This document shows, one piece after another, positions 34,732 through 42,055 of a DNA stretch of 64,000 nt. Below the pieces are notes generated by a model, which saw nothing but the letters and a program-made list of their open reading frames with translations, did not search any database and had not been told where the DNA came from. Source of the DNA: Streptomyces endocoffeicus (GTDB taxonomy: Bacteria > Actinomycetota > Actinomycetes > Streptomycetales > Streptomycetaceae); contig NZ_JAERRG010000024.1 of assembly GCF_016741935.1 (NCBI RefSeq), forward strand, positions 114,100 through 178,099, written 5' to 3'. The translations under genes and the position numbers were made by a program. Every line of letters starts with the position of its first letter. Position 1 is the stretch's first letter.

Positions 34732-35088
34732 CTACTGGACGGGCTTGAGGTCGAAGTCGATGTACTCTGCCGCTTCCTCCGGGCTGGCGAAGAGCATCGT
34801 CTTGTCATCGAAGTGGACCATGCGTCCGTAGTGGGTCGACATGATCTCTTCGAAGTCGGACTGGTCGAACTCGAAGCCGATCGCCTCGGAGATCTCGTCG
34901 AAGTCGAAGAGCAGCTTCCCTTCGCCGTCGACCCGGATCATCGACGGGTACTCCTCGACGGACACGCCGGACTTGCCGCGCATCACCTCGGCGACGACAT
35001 GGCCGTTCTGGTTGTTCATCAAGGTCACGCCGCACAGGTTGGAGAAGGTGCGGTCGGAGTCGAACTTCTGGTTCTTGCCGGCGGTCAC
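34732..35088 (-). CDS. mimD: Monooxygenase coupling (effector) protein
   Basis: Small regulatory component (118 aa) of the soluble di-iron monooxygenase, MmoB/DmpM family, about the usual length. It binds the hydroxylase and tunes its reaction with oxygen. Conserved blocks: CGVTLMNNQNG, VEEYPSMIRVDG and DFEEIMSTHYGRMV. GTG 35088 is chosen because it overlaps the beta-subunit stop (GTGA) and gives a family-length product; longer frames add unrelated residues. Confidence 0.88.
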   Translation of the reverse strand: MTAGKNQKFDSDRTFSNLCGVTLMNNQNGHVVAEVMRGKSGVSVEEYPSMIRVDGEGKLLFDFDEISEAIGFEFDQSDFEEIMSTHYGRMVHFDDKTMLFASPEEAAEYIDFDLKPVQ

Positions 35089-36191
35089 CGCGACACTCCC
35101 TTCGGCTCGGAGAGGTTCAGGTCGGACAGCAGGCTGCGCAGGCCCGCCGTCGCGGCGTCGAAGGAGTCGGCGAAGGTGGCCGGCTTCTCCTGCGGCTGGG
35201 ACCAGATCGGCTGCAGTTCGTGTGCCGCCCTGACGCTCAGCGGTGCCCATGTCTCCAGCCAGCCCTGCAGAACGTCCCGGTTGTGCCCACCATGGGTTTC
35301 ATCCGTGGTGAGCATGCGGAACAGCGCGCGGGTGTAGCGCTGGTCGCGGTCGTGGTCGTGCTCCCCGGTGCCGACCAGCGTCGGGGTGACGTAGTCGCCG
35401 TTGCGCGCGGCGACCTGCATCACCAGGTGGCTGCGGAACAGCACGCCGACCAGCGACTCGAACACCACGTTGGTGGCGAACAGCGACTCGGCCCAGTCGC
35501 CGATGGCGGTGAGCCGCTCGACGTTCTCCCGCACTCCCTGCCAGGCCGGGTCGGCGTGCCAGACCTCCTTGTGGACCGCCCCGTCGAAACCGATCCCCGC
35601 CTCGGACAGGTCCAGGTTGTACAGGGCCAGGTCCTGGGCGAAGCGCAGCTTGTGGGCACTGTTCACCGCGATCGCGGTGTTGATCATGTTCGTGGGCGCG
35701 GAACGCTGCTCGGAGGTGAACACGTGCATGCCCAGTCCGTGCTCGGCGTGCATCCATGCGCCCAGGTGCCGCTCCAGGAACGTCACCCAGGTCATCGGCC
35801 AGTCGCGGTACGCGCCGGCCTTCTTCGCGTTCTCCAGGTTGAGCTGGATCTGCCGGACGACGTTGGAGTTGTTCCGGTAGATCGTCTGCTCCCACTCCTC
35901 GTTCGGATCGAGGAAGAGATGCCAGTCGCCGGACCGCAGCACGGTCCAGTCCTGGGGGTAGCCGCCCTTGCCGTCCGCGAACCCGTAGACCCAGCCCTGG
36001 CTCAGGTGTCGCTCCGGATCGGGCTGCACATCGACCGTGACGTCCTCGTACATCGTCGCCCGCTTCTTCCGGGGCGTGAAGTAGTTGTAGGAGCGGCTCT
36101 TCGAGCCGGGAAACTCCTTCAAGCCCGCTTCCGCACCGGTGAATTCGATACGGGGGAAGCTCCTTGGCGCGGTGTTTTCCGCTGTGGCCAT
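35085..36191 (-). CDS. mimC: Di-iron monooxygenase hydroxylase, beta (small) subunit
   Basis: Ferritin-like beta subunit (368 aa) of the (alpha-beta)2 hydroxylase, propane/phenol-type. It has no metal site of its own and supports the alpha subunit. Recognisable features are the N-terminal arm (SRSYNYFTPRKKRATMYEDV) and helical core segments such as WMHAEHGLGMHVFTSEQRSAPTNMINTAIAVNSAHKLRFAQD that match PrmC/MimC. Located after the reductase gene as in actinobacterial propane monooxygenase operons. Confidence 0.9.
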   Translation of the reverse strand: MATAENTAPRSFPRIEFTGAEAGLKEFPGSKSRSYNYFTPRKKRATMYEDVTVDVQPDPERHLSQGWVYGFADGKGGYPQDWTVLRSGDWHLFLDPNEEWEQTIYRNNSNVVRQIQLNLENAKKAGAYRDWPMTWVTFLERHLGAWMHAEHGLGMHVFTSEQRSAPTNMINTAIAVNSAHKLRFAQDLALYNLDLSEAGIGFDGAVHKEVWHADPAWQGVRENVERLTAIGDWAESLFATNVVFESLVGVLFRSHLVMQVAARNGDYVTPTLVGTGEHDHDRDQRYTRALFRMLTTDETHGGHNRDVLQGWLETWAPLSVRAAHELQPIWSQPQEKPATFADSFDAATAGLRSLLSDLNLSEPKGVSR

Positions 36192-36250
36192 GGGCGCGTA
36201 CCTTTCTGTGTCTCAACTCATGGGTGGAACGGGTATCCGTCGGCGATCCG

Positions 36251-37294
36251 TCAGTCCCCGGCGGCGGCGGTGATGGTGAACTTGTCGAAGAAGACCTGTT
36301 CTTCGGGCACCCCCATGCCCTCCAGCAGCGACAAGGCGGCGTCGATCATCGGCGGCGGGCCGCACAGATAGACGTCGCAGTCGGCGAGGTTGTCCTCCTG
36401 GCGCTCCAGAACCTCGGTGACCAGGCCGGTCTCCCCGGCCCAGTCCCGCGGCCAGCGGTCGGACAGGCAGGGCACGAAGCGGAAGGAGGGCAACTGCTCG
36501 GCGAGGTGTGCCAGCTCGGCGAGCTGGATCAGGTCGCCTTCGGTGCGGGCGCCGTAGTAGTAGACCGCCTCCCGCTCGTTCCCGCTCTCGGCCATCTGGC
36601 GCAGCAGCGAGAGGATGGGGGCCATACCGGCGCCGCCGCCGATGAAAACCAGGCGGCGGTCGGACGCGACGCGCAGGGTGAAGGTGCCGTACGGGCCGGT
36701 CACCCGCAGTGGGTCGCCGACCGCGAGTCCGTCCTCGAGCAGGCTGGAGAACCGGCCCCCGGGGTAGCGCTTGACGATGAACTCCAGATGGCCCTCGGCC
36801 GCCGAGAGGTTGGCCATGGAGAAGGAGCGGTGTTCGTCGGTTCCGGGGACGGTGATGTCGACATACTGGCCGGGGTGGAAGCGAAGTGTGGACTGCGACC
36901 CCGCGGGCAGCCTCAGCCGCAGCAGGGAGATGTCATGGGTGAGCTCCACCAGCGAGTCCACCTCGGTCCGCACGGTGACGACCGGAAGTCCGGACCTGAT
37001 CATGTCCTCGTCGTAGTTGATGAGTTCGATCTCGGTGTCGCTGTAGATGTGTGACCGGCACAGCAGGACGTACCCCTCGTCCCTTTCGAAGTCGGGCAGG
37101 GCGAACGTGGAGTACCGGCCCATTTGGAGATCGCCGTCGAGCAGGAAGGACTTGCAGGCCGAGCACTGGCCCTCCTTGCAGCCATGGATCAGCATGACGC
37201 CCTGCCGGAACGCGGCATCGAGCACGGTTTCGTCCTCGTCGGCCTCGATTTCCATGCCTACCGGTTCAAATCGCACCTTGTGCGTGTCGGCCAT
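36251..37294 (-). CDS. mimB: Di-iron monooxygenase reductase (2Fe-2S/FAD/NADH)
   Basis: Electron-transfer component (347 aa). An N-terminal plant-type ferredoxin domain has Cys39, Cys44, Cys47 and Cys79 (CKEGQCSAC ... LLCRSH). The FAD domain shows RSFSMAN, and the NAD domain GGGAGMAPILSLL and CGPPPM. It passes electrons from NADH to the hydroxylase. ATG 37294 has GAGGAG upstream; the open frame extends further but without family similarity. Confidence 0.92.
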   Translation of the reverse strand: MADTHKVRFEPVGMEIEADEDETVLDAAFRQGVMLIHGCKEGQCSACKSFLLDGDLQMGRYSTFALPDFERDEGYVLLCRSHIYSDTEIELINYDEDMIRSGLPVVTVRTEVDSLVELTHDISLLRLRLPAGSQSTLRFHPGQYVDITVPGTDEHRSFSMANLSAAEGHLEFIVKRYPGGRFSSLLEDGLAVGDPLRVTGPYGTFTLRVASDRRLVFIGGGAGMAPILSLLRQMAESGNEREAVYYYGARTEGDLIQLAELAHLAEQLPSFRFVPCLSDRWPRDWAGETGLVTEVLERQEDNLADCDVYLCGPPPMIDAALSLLEGMGVPEEQVFFDKFTITAAAGD

Positions 37295-37376
37295 GATGCC
37301 GCTCCTCGTAAAGTGAGGGCCCTCGCCGCGGCGCGTCGCGGCTGCGCGCCGCGGCGAGGGCCGGTACGGGTCGGCG

Positions 37377-39020
37377 TCAGGCCGTCGCTGAGGTGACGTT
37401 CGGGTTTGCCTTGTAGGCCGCGATGTGCGCCTCACGCTCGGCGTCGGACATCTCGTTGAGCAGCGCATTGGGGCTGGCGAACGGGATGCCGCGCACGTCG
37501 TCGAGGGTCCACAGCTTCTTCGGGTCGTCCAGGTCCAGATGCGGCTGTGGGATCAGCGTGTTGCCGTCGTCCCGGACGTAGCCGAGGTCGGCGATGATGT
37601 CGGCCAGATCCCGGCCGTGGTGCAGCGTCTCCCACTCGCGCTTTCCGGTCAGCCGACCCATGTTCGGGGTCGGGGTGCCCTCGTACTGGGGACGGAAGGC
37701 CACCTTGTCGGTCCAGTGGCAGGTCTCGGAGCAGTACGTCCGCCACTGGTCGTCGACCTTGTCGACCACCATGTCCTCGCGGATGAGGCACGGCACCATG
37801 CAGGTCCAGCAGCGGTGCGGGTACTCGTAGCCGACGTCCTCGAACGCGATCGGCTTGTTGCGGCCCGGGTAGCGCAGCCGGTTGTACTCCTCCCACCAGC
37901 GGCCGAACTGGTTGTACCAGCCGGGGTACTTCGACTCGAACCACTCGAAGTCCTGGTCGGTCATCGGGTCGATGCGCCAGTAGTTGACCGGCCATCCGGT
38001 GGCGAAGAACTGGGCGACGCGGTGCACATAGTGCTTGGCGTAGATCCGGTCCCACGCCTCCTCGACCAGGTCGTGCGGGATGACCAGGCCGTACTTCTCC
38101 AGCGGGATGAGGTAGCTGCGGTAGTAGTCGTCGTAGATCCACCGGCGCCACATCTCGGCGTAGCTGTCCCGCTCCTTGCGGCGGTCCTTGGTGCCGTACT
38201 CGATGAAGGTGCCGATGGCGGCGTCCACCACGCAATGGTTGTTCCACCACGCGTAGCGCAGGTCGCGCTCGAGCAGCTTGCGGTTGTCCTCGTCGGCCAG
38301 CGCCATCAGCAGGATGGAGTAGCCGTTGGAGATGTGCCGGGACTCGTCCGACTGCACCGAGTGGAACACGGTGGGCAGCAGGTGGTCGCCGTTGGCGGCG
38401 GCCTCCGACGGCATGGCCACGAACAGGGTGTTGGTGAAGGCGGTCTCGGCGACCACGGTCAGGTAGATGTTGGCGGCGGTGATCGCGTCGCCGGTGATGA
38501 AGCCCTCGCCGAACTGCCGGCCGATGGTGCCGGCGTAGTTGTTGGCGAACGCCTTCTCGGTGATGTCGAACCCGGCCGGGTCGATGTAGTGGTTCATGTA
38601 CAGGCGCTTGAGGTTCATCTGGATCGTCGAGTGCCTGACCTCGTCGATCATCTGCACCGCCAGGCCGTTGTGGATCTCGGGGTTGGGAACCGCGTCGATG
38701 GCCATTGGCATGGCCCGGGCGGCCGAGATCTCCGGGAACGGGATGATCGACAGAAACAGCTTCTGCCACTCCATCCAGCGCTCCTGCACCTGGCGGAACA
38801 TGTTCCCGCGGATGGCACCGTCCATCGCGCCGTAGACGCGGTTGTCCTTCTCCTCCTCCATCGGGAAGTAGGAGCGCAGGATCTGCTTGAGGGGGTCCTT
38901 CTTCGGGGCCTTGTCGAACGTGTAGTCGGTGCCGAACCGCTTCGCCGGTGTGGCGAAGGTCGGCTCCCACGACAGCTCGGTGATCTTCTTGTGCGCCTTG
39001 CTCAGACTCTGTCGGCTCAC
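37377..39020 (-). CDS. mimA: Di-iron monooxygenase hydroxylase, alpha (large) subunit
   Basis: Catalytic subunit (547 aa) carrying the carboxylate-bridged di-iron site. Ligands are all present: Glu97, Glu127 and His130 (EVRH), Glu192, Glu226 and His229 (ESRH). The spacings 30/3/62/34/3 equal those of methane monooxygenase MmoX. The sequence is of the PrmA/MimA propane and phenol-oxidising type, with a C-terminal Cys-containing region (CWTCMVPC ... CSETCHW). The likely reaction is hydroxylation of a short alkane, ketone or phenol. First gene of the eight-gene operon; transcription starts in the 279-bp gap shared with the divergent activator. Confidence 0.93.
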   Translation of the reverse strand: MSRQSLSKAHKKITELSWEPTFATPAKRFGTDYTFDKAPKKDPLKQILRSYFPMEEEKDNRVYGAMDGAIRGNMFRQVQERWMEWQKLFLSIIPFPEISAARAMPMAIDAVPNPEIHNGLAVQMIDEVRHSTIQMNLKRLYMNHYIDPAGFDITEKAFANNYAGTIGRQFGEGFITGDAITAANIYLTVVAETAFTNTLFVAMPSEAAANGDHLLPTVFHSVQSDESRHISNGYSILLMALADEDNRKLLERDLRYAWWNNHCVVDAAIGTFIEYGTKDRRKERDSYAEMWRRWIYDDYYRSYLIPLEKYGLVIPHDLVEEAWDRIYAKHYVHRVAQFFATGWPVNYWRIDPMTDQDFEWFESKYPGWYNQFGRWWEEYNRLRYPGRNKPIAFEDVGYEYPHRCWTCMVPCLIREDMVVDKVDDQWRTYCSETCHWTDKVAFRPQYEGTPTPNMGRLTGKREWETLHHGRDLADIIADLGYVRDDGNTLIPQPHLDLDDPKKLWTLDDVRGIPFASPNALLNEMSDAEREAHIAAYKANPNVTSATA

Positions 39021-39299
39021 TCCATGCCTCCTGGGGATGGGTGGTGCGCGGCTCCGGTGCCCGCGACGTCGCCGTCACCGCACTGATCACCCGGGTGTCA
39101 CCCGGTACGACCCGGCGATCGCGGGGGCGTACCAGGCCATGGCGTCCTGGTGCGTTAAATCACAGGGCATTCGCCAGCACGGGGAGGTCTCAAGATGAGA
39201 CAATCCCGCAGTCTTCCACTGGTGTGTGCGGCCTGGTTGCATGGCCGAAACACGCTGGACATGGCTCCGGTGTGGCACGAACCGGGACAGGGAGACGTG
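39021..39299. promoter_or_regulatory. Divergent promoter region of mimA operon and its activator
   Basis: The gap of about 280 bp holds three sequence signals. The 10-bp palindrome CACCCGGGTG (39088-39097) is followed at once by a second CACCCGG. Nearer the activator gene is GTCTCA-N3-TGAGAC (39187-39201). These are candidate activator sites. I see no convincing sigma-54 -24/-12 GG/GC pair, in line with the absence of sigma-54 from streptomycetes. Confidence 0.45.
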
Positions 39300-41126
39300 A
39301 TGCACTCGAACGACTCCGATGCTCCGCATCCGCCGCGCGGGCGTGTACTCGCGGCGGCACGGGAACGGTTCCTGACAGCCGGGTCCGTCGACTCGAACCA
39401 GGTGCGCGGGACAATCGCGGCCTCGTGGTGGAGATCGAAGAGCTGGAAGGTCGACGCCGACCACGTGCATCTGGCCTACGCCAGGGACCCGAACCTCGAG
39501 ACCCCGCTGGTGCTCGGCGCCGCACCGGTCCTCAAACGGCTGCAGGAACAGGTGAGCGATGAGCCGGTGAGCGTCATCCTCACCGATGCGGCAGGCCTCG
39601 TCCTGGACCGGCGCACCGGGGACCGTCGGCTCGAGCGCCACCTGGACCGGGTGCAGCTCGCCCCCGGCTTCAGCTATGCGGAGCAATTCGTGGGGACCAA
39701 CGGCATCGGCACGGCCCTGGAGGGCCGCCAGGCCACCGGCGTGTTCGGACACGAGCACTATGCCGAGGGTCTCGAAGAATTCGGCTGCTTCGGAGTGCCG
39801 GTGCGCCACCCCGTATCCGGCCGGCTGCTCGGCGTCCTGGACCTGACCTGCTGGAGCCGCGACGCCTCGCCGCTGCTGTCGGCACTGGCCAGGACCACGG
39901 CCGAGCATATCGAGCGGGAACTGACGACGATGACCGGACTTCGGGAGTTCGCGCTGTTCGAGGAGTACCTGCGGGCCTGCCGGCACAGCCGCGGCATCGT
40001 GTTGGCACTCAACAACGACGTCGTCATGATGAATGACCACGCCCGCCAGACGCTCACGGCCCCGGACCAGGCCGTGCTGCTGGCGGCCGCGGTCGAGGCC
40101 ATGATGGGCAAGAAACGCGTCATGATCGATATGGACCTGCCCAGCGGCGCGAAGGTCCGGATGTCCTGCGCCCCGGTGCACACCCCCTCGGGCCCCGCCG
40201 GTGGCGTCGTCCGCGTCCGGCTCACCGGGACGACCGCGCGGCCACAGCCCGACACACCGGCCTTCCGTCCCATGCTGCCCGGCCTCGTCGGCTCCTCCGC
40301 CGTGTGGCAGCGCGCCTTGGAACAGGTGCGCACGCACTACCGGGCCGGTGAATGGATCACCGTGCACGGGGAGGCCGGCACCGGCAAGCTCGCTCTGCTG
40401 CGCGCCGTGTACCGCCACCACGAGCCCGCCGGCCGCTTCCATGTACTGGACGCCGCCGAAGCGACCGACTCCACCACATTCCTGACCCATGTGCGGGAGG
40501 AAATCCAGCAGAGCGGCGGCGCACTGGTGCTGCGGCACATCGACCGGCTGCCACCCGATTGCGCCCGAGCCCTCACCGATCTCCTACGCCGATACCAGCG
40601 CAGGCACCAGCGGCGTCAGGCCACCGGCCAGGCCGGAGAGCGCCTGTGGGTGACGGCGACCCACTGCTCCCCCGGGCACGATCAGAACCTCGCCGACCTG
40701 TTGCGGGTATTTCCCGCGGCCATGGAGGTCCCACCGCTGCGCCACCACATCGAGGACATGGCCGAACTCGTCCCGTTCCTCCTCGCGAAGCTGACCTCGC
40801 CGACGTCCCTGACCTGCTCCCCCGCTGCGATGCGGCTGCTGATGCGCGCCACCTGGCCCGGGAACGTCGCCCAGCTGCGGAAGATCCTCAGTGCCGTGGT
40901 GCAGCACCGCAGGTCCGGCGTGATGGAGGCGAGCGACCTGCCTCCCGAATGCCAGACGGTGTCCCGCCGGGTGCTCAGCCCCCTGGAGTCCCTCGAACGC
41001 GATGCGATTGTGCGCAGCCTGATCGACGCCAAGGGCAACAGGAGCAGAGCCGCCCGAGCGCTCGGAGTCTCCCGCGCCACCATCTACCGCAAGATCCACG
41101 AGTACGGCATCGACCTTCCGCAGTGA
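39300..41126 (+). CDS. mimR: AcoR/MimR-like activator with AAA+-like and Fis-type HTH domains
   Basis: Regulator (608 aa) with an AcoR-type N-terminus and GAF (FVGTNGIGTAL, VLDLTC), a central domain related to sigma-54 activators, and a C-terminal Fis-type helix-turn-helix (GNRSRAARALGVSRATIYRKI). The central domain keeps Walker A (GEAGTGK) but lacks the GAFTGA loop needed to contact sigma-54, and its Walker B (LVLRHIDRL) has no Asp-Glu pair. It therefore probably works with a sigma-70-type polymerase. Divergent from mimA and in the position of MimR, so it should induce the operon with substrate. GTG 39297 is an equally good start. Confidence 0.85.
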   Translation: MHSNDSDAPHPPRGRVLAAARERFLTAGSVDSNQVRGTIAASWWRSKSWKVDADHVHLAYARDPNLETPLVLGAAPVLKRLQEQVSDEPVSVILTDAAGLVLDRRTGDRRLERHLDRVQLAPGFSYAEQFVGTNGIGTALEGRQATGVFGHEHYAEGLEEFGCFGVPVRHPVSGRLLGVLDLTCWSRDASPLLSALARTTAEHIERELTTMTGLREFALFEEYLRACRHSRGIVLALNNDVVMMNDHARQTLTAPDQAVLLAAAVEAMMGKKRVMIDMDLPSGAKVRMSCAPVHTPSGPAGGVVRVRLTGTTARPQPDTPAFRPMLPGLVGSSAVWQRALEQVRTHYRAGEWITVHGEAGTGKLALLRAVYRHHEPAGRFHVLDAAEATDSTTFLTHVREEIQQSGGALVLRHIDRLPPDCARALTDLLRRYQRRHQRRQATGQAGERLWVTATHCSPGHDQNLADLLRVFPAAMEVPPLRHHIEDMAELVPFLLAKLTSPTSLTCSPAAMRLLMRATWPGNVAQLRKILSAVVQHRRSGVMEASDLPPECQTVSRRVLSPLESLERDAIVRSLIDAKGNRSRAARALGVSRATIYRKIHEYGIDLPQ

Positions 41127-41134
41127 CACCCCGC

Positions 41135-41152
41135 CGGCGTGGAGCGACGCCG
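41135..41152. terminator. Weak hairpin after the activator gene
   Basis: Inverted repeat CGGCGT / ACGCCG with a 6-nt loop directly after the activator stop, between it and the convergent pseudogene. Short stem, so low certainty. Confidence 0.3.
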
Positions 41153-41213
41153 AGCCGTTGCCGTTCGGGAACTCTCCCGGCTGCCCGGCCCGGTGTGATG
41201 GGAGACGTCGGTG

Positions 41214-41856
41214 TCAGTCGTGCGAGAGTGTCGAGCGGAAGGTCCAGCGGCCCGATCCGACGTGGTAGACCGCCTCGGTGCCCGTGGGGTGCACAAGGCC
41301 CGCTCCCGGTGGGGCCTGGGCAGGGCCGACGGAGGTGGGGACGTGGACCTCCGCCGTGCTGCCGACGGGGACGTCCACCCTCAGCCGGAAACGGTCGGCA
41401 TCCCTCTGCCAGGCTGTGCGCGCGACGCCGTACGGTGTCCGGTAGGAGGCGGACGCCGAGGTCATGTCACCCTCGACGGCCGGATCGATGAGCAGCTCGG
41501 CATAGCCGACGGAGCCGGGGGTCTGGGCGATGCCCGCGACGCGGCTGGTGAACCAGGAGTCGATGGCGCCGAGCATGAAGTGGTTCTGCGCCTGGCCGGG
41601 ACCGCCGTCCCAGGACTCGCCGAGGGCGGTGTTGCCGGCTCGCACCTGGTAGCCATAGCTGGGGCTGGTCGTCTGTCGGGTCCACCAGGCCGTCCGGCCA
41701 CCACCAGCGGAACGTGGGGCGCGCGGACGGCGGCGCGGCGGCGAACCAGTTCCCGGCCGGCCTACCGCCGTCGGCCATGGGCACGGCGACCGCGCCTGGT
41801 GACACGGCGCCGAAGGCTGCCGCGGATGCCGCGGCCAGTCCTGTGGACCGGATCAC
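41214..41856 (-). pseudogene. Chimeric rhamnosidase-type glycosidase remnant
   Basis: Two unrelated gene ends are joined. From GTG 41856 a leader-like start (IRSTGLAAASAAAFGAV) leads to FRWWWPDGLVDP, an N-terminal hallmark of large secreted glycosidases resembling GH106. Near 41670 this stops. In the neighbouring frame the text becomes TSPSYGYQVRAGNTALGESWDGG and continues to the stop at 41214, the C-terminal end of a GH78-type alpha-L-rhamnosidase. The catalytic middle is missing from both. A large deletion that fused two adjacent glycosidase genes out of frame explains this best. Confidence 0.65.
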
Positions 41857-42055
41857 GGGACCTTGACAGGCCGGTGCCGATCTCCATACTTCCGGCTGAG
41901 CCCATGGCCGACATGCCGAGTGCCATTCGATATTCCGAACCGACGAGAGTTGCGGACGCGACGAACACCCCCAGCGATATGCCGCCGCGCATGGCGGCCC
42001 GTTCACGTCCGGACGACGACCGCACCCGCCCCACACAGAAAGGCCACACCAGGTG

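Noticed and set aside
37425..39086. Long plus-strand frame opposite the hydroxylase alpha gene
   Set aside because: Val/Gly-rich composition and no motifs; the minus strand holds all six di-iron ligands at the right spacing.
39110..39180. Possible sigma-54 -24/-12 promoter for the activator or mimA
   Set aside because: A CTGG-N-TGC-like stretch near 39146-39154 is not a good match, and streptomycetes lack sigma-54; the activator also lacks GAFTGA.
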